64,000 nt of DNA from Astrocystis sublimbata (Eukaryota; Ascomycota; Sordariomycetes; Xylariales; Xylariaceae): positions 62,001-126,000 of the forward strand of contig JAJNNY010000029.1 in assembly GCA_022453515.1 (NCBI GenBank), written 5' to 3'. This document shows positions 21,623 to 33,297 of the stretch, piece by piece. Under the pieces are notes generated by a model that was not told the origin of the DNA, did no database searches, and saw nothing but the letters and a program-made list of their open reading frames with translations. A program made the position numbers and the translations under genes. Position 1 is the first letter of the stretch. Each line of letters begins with the position of its first letter.

Positions 21623-22698
21623 TTAAGCGAGTTTCTCCACTGCAAAATCGGAGTCAGTTAACATTATTTGAGAAATCTGGTGCATATCGCAGGAAGTTTT
21701 GATCATGGGCCGGAGGATAAGGTCTGAGATCAAGGTTGGACCGGATCTGAAAAAGAGAGAGACTTACTGAGATTCCGGCGGACTTTCATATTGACGGTAC
21801 CGCCAAGTCCGAAAGCCGGCACGATGCGACAGATCCGAGCCGCGCAGCTGATTAGCCAGTTCTTTCTGATCAGCGCCCAGCGATCGGCCCCAGCCGGACG
21901 GTTATACAAGTCCAAACCCAACAGATGAATAGGCGTCGAAAATAGCTGGACAGCCGCGGGCGCCGCAAACTGCGCAATCGTCTCGCCTCTGACGCGCTCG
22001 CGCATCTCTGCGCCCAGACGCTCGGAGATGACGGGGCCGAGCAGCGGGGGTACGTTGAAGGACGCAAAGATAGTCAGACAGTCGCGCAGCGCGAAGAGAG
22101 CGTATGTGGGCACGCCGACGGGGCGCGGGGGACCGCCGGGCCCGAATAGTCGCGCATATACCGAGTCCTTGTAGATGCAGAGCCCGACGTTGGCCGCCGA
22201 GGAGGAGGCAAACTTGGCCGTGCCCGTAGACACGTACGTGGCGGGCCTGTTCTGCGCGGTCGAGAAAGCTGTGTCGAGCGTGTTCGCGGTCAGGTAGGTG
22301 CCGCCGTATAACATGAAAATGAGCGCCACCGGCTTGGAGAAGAGAACGGTGTGAGGGCGCGAGAGGAGAGTGCGGAAAGAGGTCTTGAGACTTGCGCCGA
22401 GCGTGCTTCGGCCGGAGGCGTTCTCCATGATGGACCTGTCGGGCAATGAAGGTCAGTGCCTCTCTGGGCATGTATTGGTCTGGCGAAACACCAGCAGGGA
22501 GTAGAGGGACACCAACCTATCTATGATAGATATGAGAGGCGCAATCATGGACGCAGCGCATGCAGCACTGACGGCATCGGCGCCGAGGCGCGCACCCAGG
22601 TTCTTGGTGTTCCATTTCTGGGACGGCTTTCTGTCAGCGGGAAGGCCCGTGGCAGGTCCAGCATCCGTCAGGACGGAGGTATCGCTGCTGTTCTTCAT
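21623..22698 (-). CDS. Conserved-looking membrane protein of unknown function
   Basis: Exons are 22698-22517, 22435-21768 and 21639-21623. Exon lengths of 182, 668 and 17 nt total 867, i.e. 288 residues. The start is the first ATG; an in-frame TTG at 22722 is not used. Hydrophobic segments include ALIFMLYGGTYLTANTLDTAF and ALFALRDCLTIFASFNVPPLL; a short helix (ACAASMIAPLISIID) lies near the N-terminus. Charged, Gly-poor loops separate them and the last residues are basic (NMKVRRNLMEKLA). The pattern suggests an organelle membrane protein, possibly mitochondrial. I cannot name the family and see no carrier signature. Intron 3' choice: without splicing after NL, the frame reads SKSLSFSDPVQP and stops at 21730. 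The spliced end restores a helix and is preferred. Confidence 0.65.
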
Positions 22699-23974
22699 TC
22701 CGGCTTGGAGGGTGCTTGGCAAGCCGAATAATACCGTGCTGCAGCAGAAGGTCTGTCTATCTTCTTTTGTCTATAATAGAACGGCGCAGCAGCTGTTTTG
22801 GTAACACACGCCAGCTGACTGCCCCGAGAATCGCGGAAACGAGTGTAGCGATAACGCAGTCGTCGGTGTATTGAGAATCGGTGGCATGTATATAAGCAGA
22901 TCTTTTCAACTAGCCATTATCTCGGCTTATGTCGCTCTTCTTTTCTCGCGCTCATTGGCGACGAAGCACCTGACTGGAGCTGAATCCGAGAGCGGCGCAA
23001 GCGGGTGCAGGCACAAAATGAGGGTGGTACTGAGGATTCAGAATCGTGTCGGATGATGATGGATAGTGACAACCCCAAGCGTACGACATTTCTACTAGGT
23101 TGTGCTATAATTATTAATGCTGTATACGCCATCTAGCGATCTAAGCCCAAGTCAGCGTGGGGGAGACGATATCGCGGTTGTGGTTCGCCTGGGCGTGCGG
23201 GAATTGTGGATGGGGATCGATCTGCAGCTGGGCACTGGGACCCGAACTCGGAGAATTAAGGCCCGTTGATAAGCGTTCCGTTACTTACCACTCCCTCGGG
23301 TGTACCTGCTTCTTCCGATTACGGTATGCGTGAACTTAGGTACCTTCCAGGTACATGTATATCGGCACTCGATGGTCTTAAATGTCTGTAAACCTTGAAT
23401 CCTCTTTACCTTGTCCAGTGGAAGCAGCTCAAACCAGTTTGTTCAATAGTCCGAGCATAAGCGAATTCCTCAAGAAGGTACATACTTATGCTTGGCATTA
23501 TATATGCAAGGCATTATCCATAATATGCAACCGTTGACCTCTAGCAGCGCTTGGCACACTCAACAACCAGACATGCCAGAGCCAGAGTCCATGAAATACA
23601 GCATCATTTCTCTTTTACATGCTCTACGTGCCACGAATATTTACCACGTTGAGTGCTCTTGTCAGAAGTACACTGGGAAATACGGGAAAGACGGTCCATA
23701 CTATACAGGCTCGTCATAGTTTAGGTATCACACAATGTTGATGAATAATAGTGCAAAATCTAATGTGATATCTTGCAGTATGGAAGTGATTACCACCTTG
23801 GTAGTAAAAGAGTGTGTATTGCGTATCTACCGTAATAAGATTAATGCAAAGTCAAGGCCCTTTGTCCTTTATCTAATGAGAGAAAATCTCAGTCCGTACC
23901 ATTGAATCGACGAAAGGAACAGGTTGGTGAGAGAAAGAACAAGCGCTCAATGAGAGACCAACCATGCCAATGTT
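22699..23974. other. Intergenic region, about 1.3 kb
   Basis: Contains the upstream side of the membrane-protein gene and the 3' flank of the small hypothetical gene. There are AT-rich patches and a GGTACC palindrome near 23339. No supported coding or RNA feature. Confidence 0.5.
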
Positions 23975-24364
23975 TCAGTTCTTGGTGGCATTTTCAGCTT
24001 CAACCTCATCACCATCCTCAAGCCAGGAATCATACCCCTCCGCTAGTTCATCAGCAATCTTCTCCTGCCGGCGGATGGCCTCTCTTAGCCGCGAACCAGG
24101 GCAACACGTACACCGGGGCCGTTCCGGCACAAGTTTGCTCTCGCTGAAGCGGTGTGGGCGAGCAGCCACATGGTACAGAACGCAATCTGGAATGCGAGCG
24201 GAGTACAACTTTTCCGCCAGTTCTCGTTTTCCTACTGGGCGGCCGTGGCGGTACTTGATGTGCTTGACGTCGGGATCAGGTAAAAAGTCCCCTGTGTCGT
24301 CAGCCGTCATGAGCTCGGGGTTGAGAGGCTTGGTCTCAAAGGTGTTGTCGGTAGTTTTAGACAT
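23975..24364 (-). CDS. Small hypothetical protein, 129 residues
   Basis: Single exon with an ATG in a strong context (CAACAATG). The protein is hydrophilic and acidic at both ends. The middle (about 30-60) reads DVKHIKYRHGRPVGKREL, followed by a short motif with Cys residues (PRCTCCPGSRLREA at about 83-97) and an acidic tail (EDGDEVEAE). The CTCC pair and the His/Arg-rich segment could bind a metal or nucleic acid, but no known domain is recognised. The overlapping plus-strand frame (23964-24392) is judged to be its antisense shadow because it has a poor, low-complexity product. The 5' flank to 24805 is AT-rich and holds no gene. Confidence 0.6.
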   Translation of the reverse strand: MSKTTDNTFETKPLNPELMTADDTGDFLPDPDVKHIKYRHGRPVGKRELAEKLYSARIPDCVLYHVAARPHRFSESKLVPERPRCTCCPGSRLREAIRRQEKIADELAEGYDSWLEDGDEVEAENATKN

Positions 24365-24805
24365 TGTTGAGAGTGTAAGATTTTTTTTGTAATTTGTAGG
24401 TAGTCAATCGACGATGTTGAAAGTCAATAATGTAATTGGGAGAATTGAAAACGAAAATACTCAAGAGGCGTGGAGCGGCAACTTTTTATACCACTATCAG
24501 GCATGTCCCGAGTTCTTGTTCAATAGCTGTGTTGCTTCAAATTGAAACTGTTTTATAAATACGCCATCTTAGGACAAAGAACTTTGTTTTATAGGTGTGA
24601 ACAATGCCATTGAATTACAGTTTGCCACCAGTATAGACTCAAGTCAATGTAACTTAAGAATACAAACATTACTACCTAAGGTAAAGAGGATGCGAGGACA
24701 TAGCTAACTATCCTCGCTAGTTATACAATCGGATGGCGCCATGATGAGAAAAGGGGACAAGAGTGACCAGATACCAAAGCACAGCAGACAATTTGAAGAG
24801 AGGTT
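24365..24805. other. AT-rich intergenic spacer
   Basis: A 441-bp spacer holding the promoter of the small hypothetical gene and the 3' flank of the PLD-like gene. It is rich in A/T runs (a T-run near 24381). No gene is seen. Confidence 0.55.
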
Positions 24806-27451
24806 TTAGAAGCCTCCAGTCCCCCTAAGTCTATCGACCGCGCCCGCAACACCCTTTAACCAGGGAAAAGTTCCGGAGCTGACTCCTGTTGTACCCTGGA
24901 TCCCTTGACCTTGCTCATCTCTCCAGATGCCATCCTTAGGATCGACTGCTCCATACATGCCTGTGTTCTGATTACGCCTAAGACCATCGATCCACGCGCG
25001 ACAGATAGCCGGGCTGTCCAGCACTATATATAGTACTATCATTAGAAAACACTTCTCAGGTACATCTGGGCTGATCGAAAGGCATTGTCCGTGGGGAGAA
25101 AATAAAATGACAAGCAAGGGGTCCTTACTGAGATTGATCTCTTGGCTATGGTACCAGGACTGAGTGTCTTGGTTCCCATTGCCTATTATGCCCAATTCCT
25201 CATCCACTATCATCAACTTGATATGACAGCTCCGTTTCTTCTGGAGGGCAGGTATTGGGCGCGACTGATCCTTTGCCACGTACCAGTACCACTTCAGGTG
25301 TTGTTTTCCGGCAGGAGACAGCTTCGTGTATAGCTGATTGACAACCTTTTCATTATGCCCACCCTGCAATGGAAGCATTTCACCCTGTGACTTTTGTCAG
25401 CCAAGTCAAGTCAGACAACAATAAATAAGTTCGAGCTCACAGCATCGTTATATCCAAGACAGACGTAGCAGTATACATCAAGGCCTCTCTCGCAAGCCTC
25501 CATGATGGCTGGGATCAGCGGCTGCGCATTGAGCGTCGGGGTTTGGATGAAGACGTTTCGCCGAGCATTACGTAGCGCAGATAACCACGCCGCGTTTTGA
25601 GGGTTTGTGTCCGCTTTGTGCTTGGGCCGTCCATACGGCGCGCGGTTCACCAACGCTATTGGAAACGGCTCGTGCCCTGCATGGGGTATGTATGGTGTCA
25701 TCTCGTCGACTGGATCGCAGTCGGGCGCATTCGCCTGGACCCCTTTGCCAACTGTATGGTTGAGATGCCTCGATACAGCCTGCATTCTGGACTCGTTGGG
25801 CTTGGAGGAGATGGTGGCCTGGACACGGAGCACCTCACCTGCGATGTCGGTGTCGTAGTGAGGGTCGTCACTTGTGTGATCTGGCCAAGTCTTGCTGGCT
25901 TGAAAAGATGGTTGTACTGCTGGAACATCATGGGTATTCTGGGCTCCCAATGGGACATCGCTGGTAACAGTGGAGTTTTGCTCCAGGGATGGTGATCGCT
26001 GCACCGTCTCATGCGGGTCAGTTGTTGTATCTCTCAAGGAATGACTGGCCGTGCCATCTTTTGCTGCATCCGCCCGGCTATTATCGACTGACAATGCCTC
26101 AACACCATAAGGGTTTCTCGATGGCATTTTCGCAGGATCAACAACAGCCGAGTGACCCTTGATAGCGCCAGTCGGCGAGAAAAGGTTCGCGTGGTTGTCA
26201 CCAAAACTCGTCGGTTCTGTCGCCATAGCTGCAGGCGTGTGCAGACATGGCATTGGCGGGTCTAGCTTTTTATGCCAGCTGATCATGGCTACATCATATA
26301 AAGAATCCACGATGGGTCCTTCAATATGGACCATCATTTCCAGATTGTCGTTGTCCTGGATGTTGTCGCTTTGCACCACTCCGATTTTACGATCGACAAC
26401 CATGTATTTGGCGTGGAATGTACCTACTAACGGTTGGTGATAGTTGATCACTTGTAGATCGATCATCGGAATGTCCTTTGCTGGAGGCAAGTTGACAGCG
26501 TTTCCTGTGTAGCCACTCTCGGGCACAGAATGATGCGGGTCAATCAACTGCTTAGGATTGCCACGATCTAGGAAAACAACGTCTTTAGCTCACGAGATGC
26601 GTAATTGTCAGCGATGACATACTGACCATATATGATCTTCATCACGATGCGAGTCCCTCTCGCTTCCGCCCGCCGAGAGAGTTCTCGCATGGCATTGGTG
26701 ATATATCGAGTTGCGACTCCATTTTGCCAGAAGTTCGTGGCAAGGAAAACCTCTTTTTCGGCACGTACAATCAAATTGGACATGTGTCGGACAATATCCG
26801 GGAGGCTGCCAGGGCGTTAGCATCGTCACAACACGCTGGGACAGGAGACATTACACCGAGATGATAGTTAAAGGCACAGTGCCACTACTACCCACTGATA
26901 GCCGTAGAGTCAGTCAGTCATCGTCATTGGGAAGGCGACTACCAAAATCATGCAAAGAGCGGCTCCCGGGCTTACTCACTCAGGCAGGGACTCACTACGC
27001 CTCTCTTGGGGTCGTCCTCGAGTGTACATAATGCATCGTGGTACATCTAAAAGATTTGTTATTGGGACAGGTTTCCAATATGGTTTGGGGATGTAATTTC
27101 AAGGTTTGTTGAAGTTGTTTAACAATGGAAACTCACTCTGGTGAATAATTCGCTAGGCTGTCCGGGTCCCCATTTCCCGCATTCACGGGTTCGTCGCAGC
27201 TTCTCGTCTGTAGCTGGCTCTGCTGTAGCCTTTCGAGCATTTTCTGAATTGGTGATGTCTTTCTTGTCGCTCTCGAATAGCTTGTCCCAAGCTTGTGCAG
27301 GCGTCAAGTCGGCATTTGCTGCTAGAATTGACGAGACACTATCTTCGCAGTGACACCATCTGTAGAGGCGATCGGTGATTTCACACCCCGAGTCTGCCAT
27401 ATCATCTTTGCGTGCGTGGTTCGTGTCCTGTTCCGGAATTGGTTGGTCCAT
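24806..27451 (-). CDS. Phospholipase D-like protein (two HKD motifs)
   Basis: Seven exons: 27451-27137, 27046-26980, 26894-26855, 26805-26627, 26567-25441, 25384-25129 and 25023-24806, giving 733 residues. All junctions are GT-AG and keep frame; one exon is only 40 nt. Catalytic motifs: HAKYMVVD at about 252-259 followed by QSDNIQDNDNLEMM, and HIKLMIVD at about 630-637 followed by NGNQDTQSWYHSQEIN. Both HxK(x)4D motifs are intact, so transphosphatidylase/phosphodiesterase activity is possible. Between them lies a disordered segment of about 230 residues, Ser/Thr/Asp-rich. No PX, PH or transmembrane segment is visible, unlike classical PLD1. This matches a fungal-specific PLD-like group; substrate unknown. 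The start is the first ATG (27451); an upstream TTG in frame is not used. Confidence 0.88.
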
Positions 27452-28085
27452 TGTACTGTTGCTTCGCAACTGCTGGCATGCAGTCGGACTTGTCGATGAG
27501 GATGATTACAAGTATATGATTCACAACAACAGGTGGTTCAATTTTGATATAAACAGTAAAAGGCACGGATAATTCTCACATGTAAGAAGGGATGAACATA
27601 GGTAATGACTTCAAGGTTTGCTTGTAAGTAAACTCGTGGGTAATACGGCATGTCAATGGCAGGCGTCGACCCTGTTTTCTTGGCAAAAGTTTATGTTGAT
27701 GTCGTCAGCGTCAAATTCAATGTGGCAGGCCTGCAGCACAACCCCTCTTCACATGGTGGTAAACCTGCTGGTACTTTAGCTAGTACCAGACCTTAGGAAA
27801 TGCCATCCTACCTGTATTGTTAGTTTGGTGCAATTGATTCGGTGGTAGACCTGGTGACCGGCAACTTGGAGCCGAGATATGACGCAATCAATCCGCCGAG
27901 GCTTGCGTCGCCCCAGGCGAGCAGGTAAGCGTGGAAAACAATAAGCACCGGTCTTTCATGATCAACTGGAGAACATGAATTGTCTACCTAGGGGTACGTA
28001 GATACATAGGTAGACAGGTCATGACATGTTTGTTTTACTATGTGGTTCGCCGAATTAAAGCCGTATATCTTGCCAGCTATTTATT
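27452..28085. other. Intergenic region between the PLD-like gene and LAP1
   Basis: A 634-bp spacer. It contains a cluster of CCTAGG-type and related short inverted motifs at about 27988-28018. No gene is seen. Confidence 0.5.
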
Positions 28086-29579
28086 TTACAATTCGCCAAC
28101 TTCAGATTCCTCGAGCTCCTTGAAGTCTGTGAACCCAAGTTCATATACGAGACCCAATGTCATTTTCGCATGTTGGAGCATATGGTCCTACGTGTCACTT
28201 ATTAGCACATCCATCGAAGGAGGAGAGTCAAACTTGGGTACTACAATACTTACGAAGGAGATGTATTTGATCAGATCTTCGGTGCCGTGGATGTGATCAT
28301 CAGAATCGGCGAAAGTCGACTCGATCACGAAGGCTGAGGGGTAACCAGCTTTTGAAGCAGAGGCATGGTCGGAACAGGCATAGCCGCATTTCGTCTCAAC
28401 CCACGGAATATCACAGTATTCCTCGATCACCTTTTTCTGTGTTGGGGTACCTTAGGTCAGTCATCGCTTTTACGCTGGACGAGGTCGCTACATTTTCACA
28501 AATGGCCAGAAACAGAAAACAAGAGCAGGCCTGGGTGTGGCTTACAATGAAAGTGGTCAATCCTGCATCGACAAAGTCAGTGATGACACCCACGCTCTCG
28601 GGCTTGCCGGCATCGATGGTCTTTTGCACAAAGCCGGTCATGTCTTGTTGGAGCATGGCCTTGACATCGCGGCCTTGCTTTTCGTATTCAGAGAAAATAG
28701 CCTGGCTTCCTAGAAGGCCACCTTCCTCGGCACTGTACCAATGGAACTCGATGGTGTTCGGCGCGTTGCCTTTGATCACGTCTTGAGAGGACAGGAGAAC
28801 GCGGAAGGCTTCGAGAATAGTGACGGTTCCGGAACCGTCATCGTCGGCACCCGGGGCTGGTAGTATCGAGGGCAACCATAGATTGATGGAATCCTGATGC
28901 GCCCCGATGACGACGGTCGATTTCGACTTGCCGGGAATGGTTGCGATAATGGAGTGCTGGCCCCAGGAGTGCTTAAAGTGCTCAGCTTTGACGCCGTACT
29001 CGTCGGCACCAGCCTCCTTGATCGTGTTTTGGACGGTCTGGAGCAACCACTCGGATGACTGTCGGCCGTAGTCGGACTTATAGTAGCGAGTGTGAAAGCT
29101 TGTGAACTTCTCGAGATGTTCCTGCATCCCGGTCTTGGAGAGGTTCGTGAGCAGAGGCGTGACCTCGCCCTGGAGCTTTACTGTCTTGGGGAAGACTGCG
29201 GCGGGTCGCGACGAAGCTCTCAGGGAGCCGAGATCGCCAGTTTCGGTAATGTCCATGAAGTTTTGTCCAGCCTGTGGCAATACTAGTTAGCGAAGACTGG
29301 TATCACATTGTCCATTGGAACGCAGAAGGAGATGTGGTGTTGTAAATGATGAGCAACACGTACACGACGGAGCTCCCACTTCTCATCTTCGGTGACGTAG
29401 CGGGTCTCCCCAGGGGATAATTCAACGAGGAACTTCTCGGTGGAAGCAGCTGGCACTTCATCCAGAAGCGCATCGATGAAAGGCAGGATGCGGTTGGCGT
29501 CGTGGGCCTCGTTGGCTTCGATGAAGCGAGCGCTAGCCGCCGCCGGCAGAAGCAGCGACGAGAGAAGAGAGGCCTTCAT
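28086..29579 (-). CDS. lap1: Secreted leucine aminopeptidase, peptidase family M28
   Basis: Removes N-terminal residues from peptides outside the cell. Exons are 29579-29364, 29271-28546, 28436-28254 and 28187-28086 (introns 92, 109 and 66 nt), giving 408 residues. An N-terminal signal peptide ([16 protein letters not shown]) precedes a propeptide. Two-zinc M28 ligands are all present: His in VVIGAHQDS, Asp in [11 protein letters not shown], Glu-Glu in [12 protein letters not shown], Asp in LQQDMTGF and His in [16 protein letters not shown]. The Cys pair in the [14 protein letters not shown] region is typical of fungal LAP1. The last exon ([17 protein letters not shown]) completes the domain. 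Length and intron layout match the fungal LAP1 group. The start ATG has A at -3. Confidence 0.95.
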
Positions 29580-30885
29580 AGTGTAATGTCTATGCGGGAT
29601 ATCTACGCGTGATAGAAACCTGAATGCTGATACACAAGTATAGAAGAAACAGACAATGCGGCGCTAATCAGAATGGTCTACGAGAAATTGACAGGAACGA
29701 CAGCTTCGACAATACATGCAGTTGCTGATGATGGATGGTTGGAGTTGAGAATGCCGAGTGAGGGTGCAGCCTCAGCTCAGCTGGTGTAGGTAGCTCTCCA
29801 GCTTACCTGCCTCGCCTGCCATCGGTTGCCTGGGGGAGCTGCCAAGAAGCCAGTCAGGCTCGCCAGTGACGTTTCAGTCACCTCCAAATCGGACACCCCA
29901 GTCGCACACCCCCACAATCGTAGCGGCTGGTCCCCCGTGCCCCCCCCCCCCCCCTCCCTGCAGGGTCCGAATGCAGAAGACTCCCGTCACATGCGCAGCT
30001 TACGTACTTAGGTACCACCTACCTAAGGTGCCTGACACCCTGATAGCTACCCGACGCGGATGATTACTTCCACATATGCCCTCTAATGGATGTCAGTTGA
30101 CATGATACCCATTTGTATATATTGTCGCTTAATTCAAGAGAGGAAATCTAATGAGCTCTCGGTTTCTGCCAGCAGGAGGGTCATGGAGTCTTGCACCGCT
30201 GGGTCATCACAGCCCTATATACCTAGCCCCGTATGTTGCAGGTAACGACTGGATGTATAGGCGGATATCTAAGGTATGCACATAGTCGAATGCTATCCAC
30301 CACCTACCTATGAGGCTCACAATCCATGATACTAATCAGTTTTGGTTAATATCTTCTGACAATCTAGCTCTAAAGTTATGCATCAACTGTAATACTGCCC
30401 ACTATCAAGAGGCGAAGCCAAAAGACTATGCTACTAGGTACATAGACTCAGTATTTATGATGGGCAATCAACACTCTCTCTCTGTGTTCATCCCAGCTGG
30501 GTTCTGCCAAGTGGAGGCCTCACTGCGCTGATTCAAGTTCTATTAGATATTTGCCAAAAAAGATTCTATCATCTATGATCTGTTCCGCTGCGCCACGATT
30601 GTACGCAATCTGACTACTTCATTAGGTCGTTATCTTCCAAGGTTGTATTCATAATGTTACGACCCCAATGGAGTTAGTGTGGTGAGGTGACTGAGGTCAG
30701 CCCTGTAGGCTACAACATTCTCACTCAACTCGTCGGAAGGCCAACCACAATGGTTAATCACGAAATCTTTTCCATGTATGTGATAAGACAGTTCATCGGC
30801 CGTGACAAGACAATATACAAACGACATCAATTCGAGCGGGCACAGTGCCCCGGACTTATCATTCAGACCTCTGCAAATCACAAAC
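29580..30885. promoter_or_regulatory. Divergent promoter region between LAP1 and the unknown 357-residue protein
   Basis: About 1.3 kb between two divergent starts. It contains a 15-nt C run (29940-29954), a GGTACC/CCTAAGG palindrome cluster near 30008-30026, and AT-rich DNA at 30080-30360. The small frames here have no domain. No specific factor site is proposed. Confidence 0.45.
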
Positions 30886-32076
30886 ATGAGCCAGCAGAGC
30901 GGTGTTATTTCCTCGGAGAAAGGGGCGCCGGCCAGAAGACCCGTCCACCGACCGGAGGCCAACGCAGCCGGACCCAGCAGACCCGAATTCGGGGAGTTTC
31001 CTGGCGATGCGCCAGAGTCAAGCGCGGCGTCACAGCATCATCCTCCACCTTATTCCGGCCCTGTTGGTAACGAGAATACCGAAGACAGTCGGCGTCCTGT
31101 AACATCAAAAGGCACGCAATGTTATCCTGGTCTGCCAGTTCTAGATTACCGGCAATATTCGCCTCCGATGTTCGAGCTATCGGCCGATAGCACTTCTATT
31201 TCTAGCAAAGCCGCCTATCTTTCCGAAAACGCCCAGGCTCTTTCGTCTATGTTGCGAAACCTAGCTACTGTCCCTCCCAAACCTCATATCCTTATCCGTG
31301 GAACTCGGGGAAGGAGGGTCGACTTCAGTTTACGTCTCAACCTCATGAACATCTTGGTTTCAGACAACCCGCGTCAACGAATGGAGTATCTGCGCTGTGT
31401 CACGAGTGGTGAGATGGCCTACCGCGGAGCAAACGATCCCTCGCTGAAACCCGACCTCGGAGCTGGCGAGGATGGGCTTGAGGCATGGTGTGCGCGGTTC
31501 GTCAAGGATCAGTCATCTGTCAAGACGTTTACTCTAGAACGTGTGGTGGCGAACTTTGACCACCACTGGATAGAAGGGCAGATACGCAGCTTTATTGCTT
31601 CTACGAATTACAAGGGCTCTGTTGCGGTGGATTTTCCAGTGACTCACGCAAAGGTCACGATCCAGAACCCTGACAAGGTCAATAAGTTCTTCACGAGCGT
31701 CTCGACCCTATTTACCGGCAAATCCAAGTATGAGGTTGTGCAAGCAGTGTGGCCCTTCGCTAATGCGAAGAACGGCGAGCATAATCGGCAATGCGTCGTT
31801 CAGAGCGAAAAGACGTGGTGGGAAGAATGGAGGGAACCAAGTAAGTATATCACAATCTCACTACTCACCGCCATGGGAACCCTCCACCTCTGAAATACGC
31901 CGCCTTCGACTTATGACACGAGATTTTGTGCTCAAATTTACTGACTATGCGATTCAGTTCAGTATGCCATGTCGCAAAAAAGACAAGGCTGGGTGACCAA
32001 CGAGGATAAACTTGAATGCATCATGGAGAGTAGAGGGAAGGGGACCTCTATTGTTGACTGGGGCCCAGAAGAATAG
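30886..32076 (+). CDS. Conserved fungal protein of unknown function, 357 residues
   Basis: Exons are 30886-31840 and 31958-32076 (intron 117 nt). The start is the first ATG (A at -3); the open frame upstream has only a non-ATG start. The N-terminal 80 residues are disordered, Pro-rich, with a PPPYSG motif. The rest is compact: YRQYSPPMFELSADST, SSMLRNLATVPPKPHILI, RGRRVDFSLRLNLMNIL, GEMAYRG, and VKTFTLERVVANFDHHWIEGQ. The C-terminal half is Lys-rich and mixed alpha/beta (AKVTIQNPDKVNKFFTSVST, KTWWEEWREP). I recognise the pattern as widespread in Sordariomycetes, from memory, but no function is known to me. No membrane segment or catalytic motif is evident. Confidence 0.78.
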
Positions 32077-33297
32077 TATACAGCCACAGTTCAATCAATT
32101 TTGCTACGAACAGGAAAGCGATGACGACTTTTGAGACCCTGGTCGGCCGTCTAGGAGCGGCTGCAGCTGAACATAGAGCATCATCTACTTCGCGATGATA
32201 CACAGGAGCCTGAAGATCAGTTTCACTCGTATCGCCAGTAGGCGGTAGTTATGTCGCCCGAGGCGAAAGATGGCGCAGAATCCTCAACGCTGCTGGTGGC
32301 GCTGTTGTTACTTGTATTGGATATTGACGATACTCGACTCCACGACGCCATCGTGGCTCAACTCAAGCAAATATCATATTGCTCGACAACCCTCTATACC
32401 AGACATGTGAAGGGCTTTGCGGCGAGCTAGTTGACTCTACCCTTACCTGTAGTATTATGAAGTGCAAGTATAGTCGACTATGGTATATATGTCTATGTTA
32501 TATTCGGACGACAAGGTCTCGAACTAAAAAGAGAGACTCGGGCTCGGAAAGTATGGGGGCCAGGATGAAGCTAGCACAGCAGTACTTGCCTTACAAGATC
32601 AAACTATGCTTTGTAGTCATAACTTTTGGGATTGTTCAGAACTAAAATAGCTCTGTGTAACGAGCTTCTGTTCAGGTCCTTGGGATCTTGCTACGCATGT
32701 GTGTCCTCTAGCTCATGGAGGGACGGAACAGGAGGCGCCGGAGATGTAGCGCATTACATCACCGCACGCATTGGACTCTGAAGGGCCATTGTAACCGGGG
32801 CCCCTGAAGGAGAGCGGGACATACCTAGGCTTCAGCAGATGGGACCCCCACCAAGACCCTTGAGCCACGTACCTAGGTACGGGCCTCGCGGGCTACCTTA
32901 TCTTGGGGCCTGGGCTCGCGTGGCCTAAATGGCAGACTTGGCGCCGTAGGTACCTATCCTAGTGACTGTAGGTACTGTTCCTGAAGTACCCACTCGCAGC
33001 CTACCTCCATCACCTACCTTACTGTACCTACAGCGTCCCCGGATTTGTGCCCAGACTTGCACCTGAACCTACAGTAATGCCTGCAACGCCTTAACTTCCA
33101 GTAACGAGTTGCGCCGGGCAACTTGCGATCCGGCCTTGCCTCCATTGGAACACCTACCTACCTGGTATTCCCTATCGCGCACGCATGAGGGTCCTTACGT
33201 CTGTATCCTGTCGCCGCCACCGTCCCCGTGGAACCCAAACGTGGGAGGAAGTGCCATCCATTACGACGCCGAGAAACCCCTCGGAGCATTCAACACC
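32077..33297. other. Intergenic region upstream of EXO70
   Basis: About 1.2 kb. No gene is supported. A 14-nt palindrome with a CCTAGG core lies at 32868-32881, and several CCTAC/GGTACC motifs occur at 32950-33160. The last 180 bp before EXO70 stay open in its frame but lack an ATG, so they are treated as leader. Confidence 0.5.
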
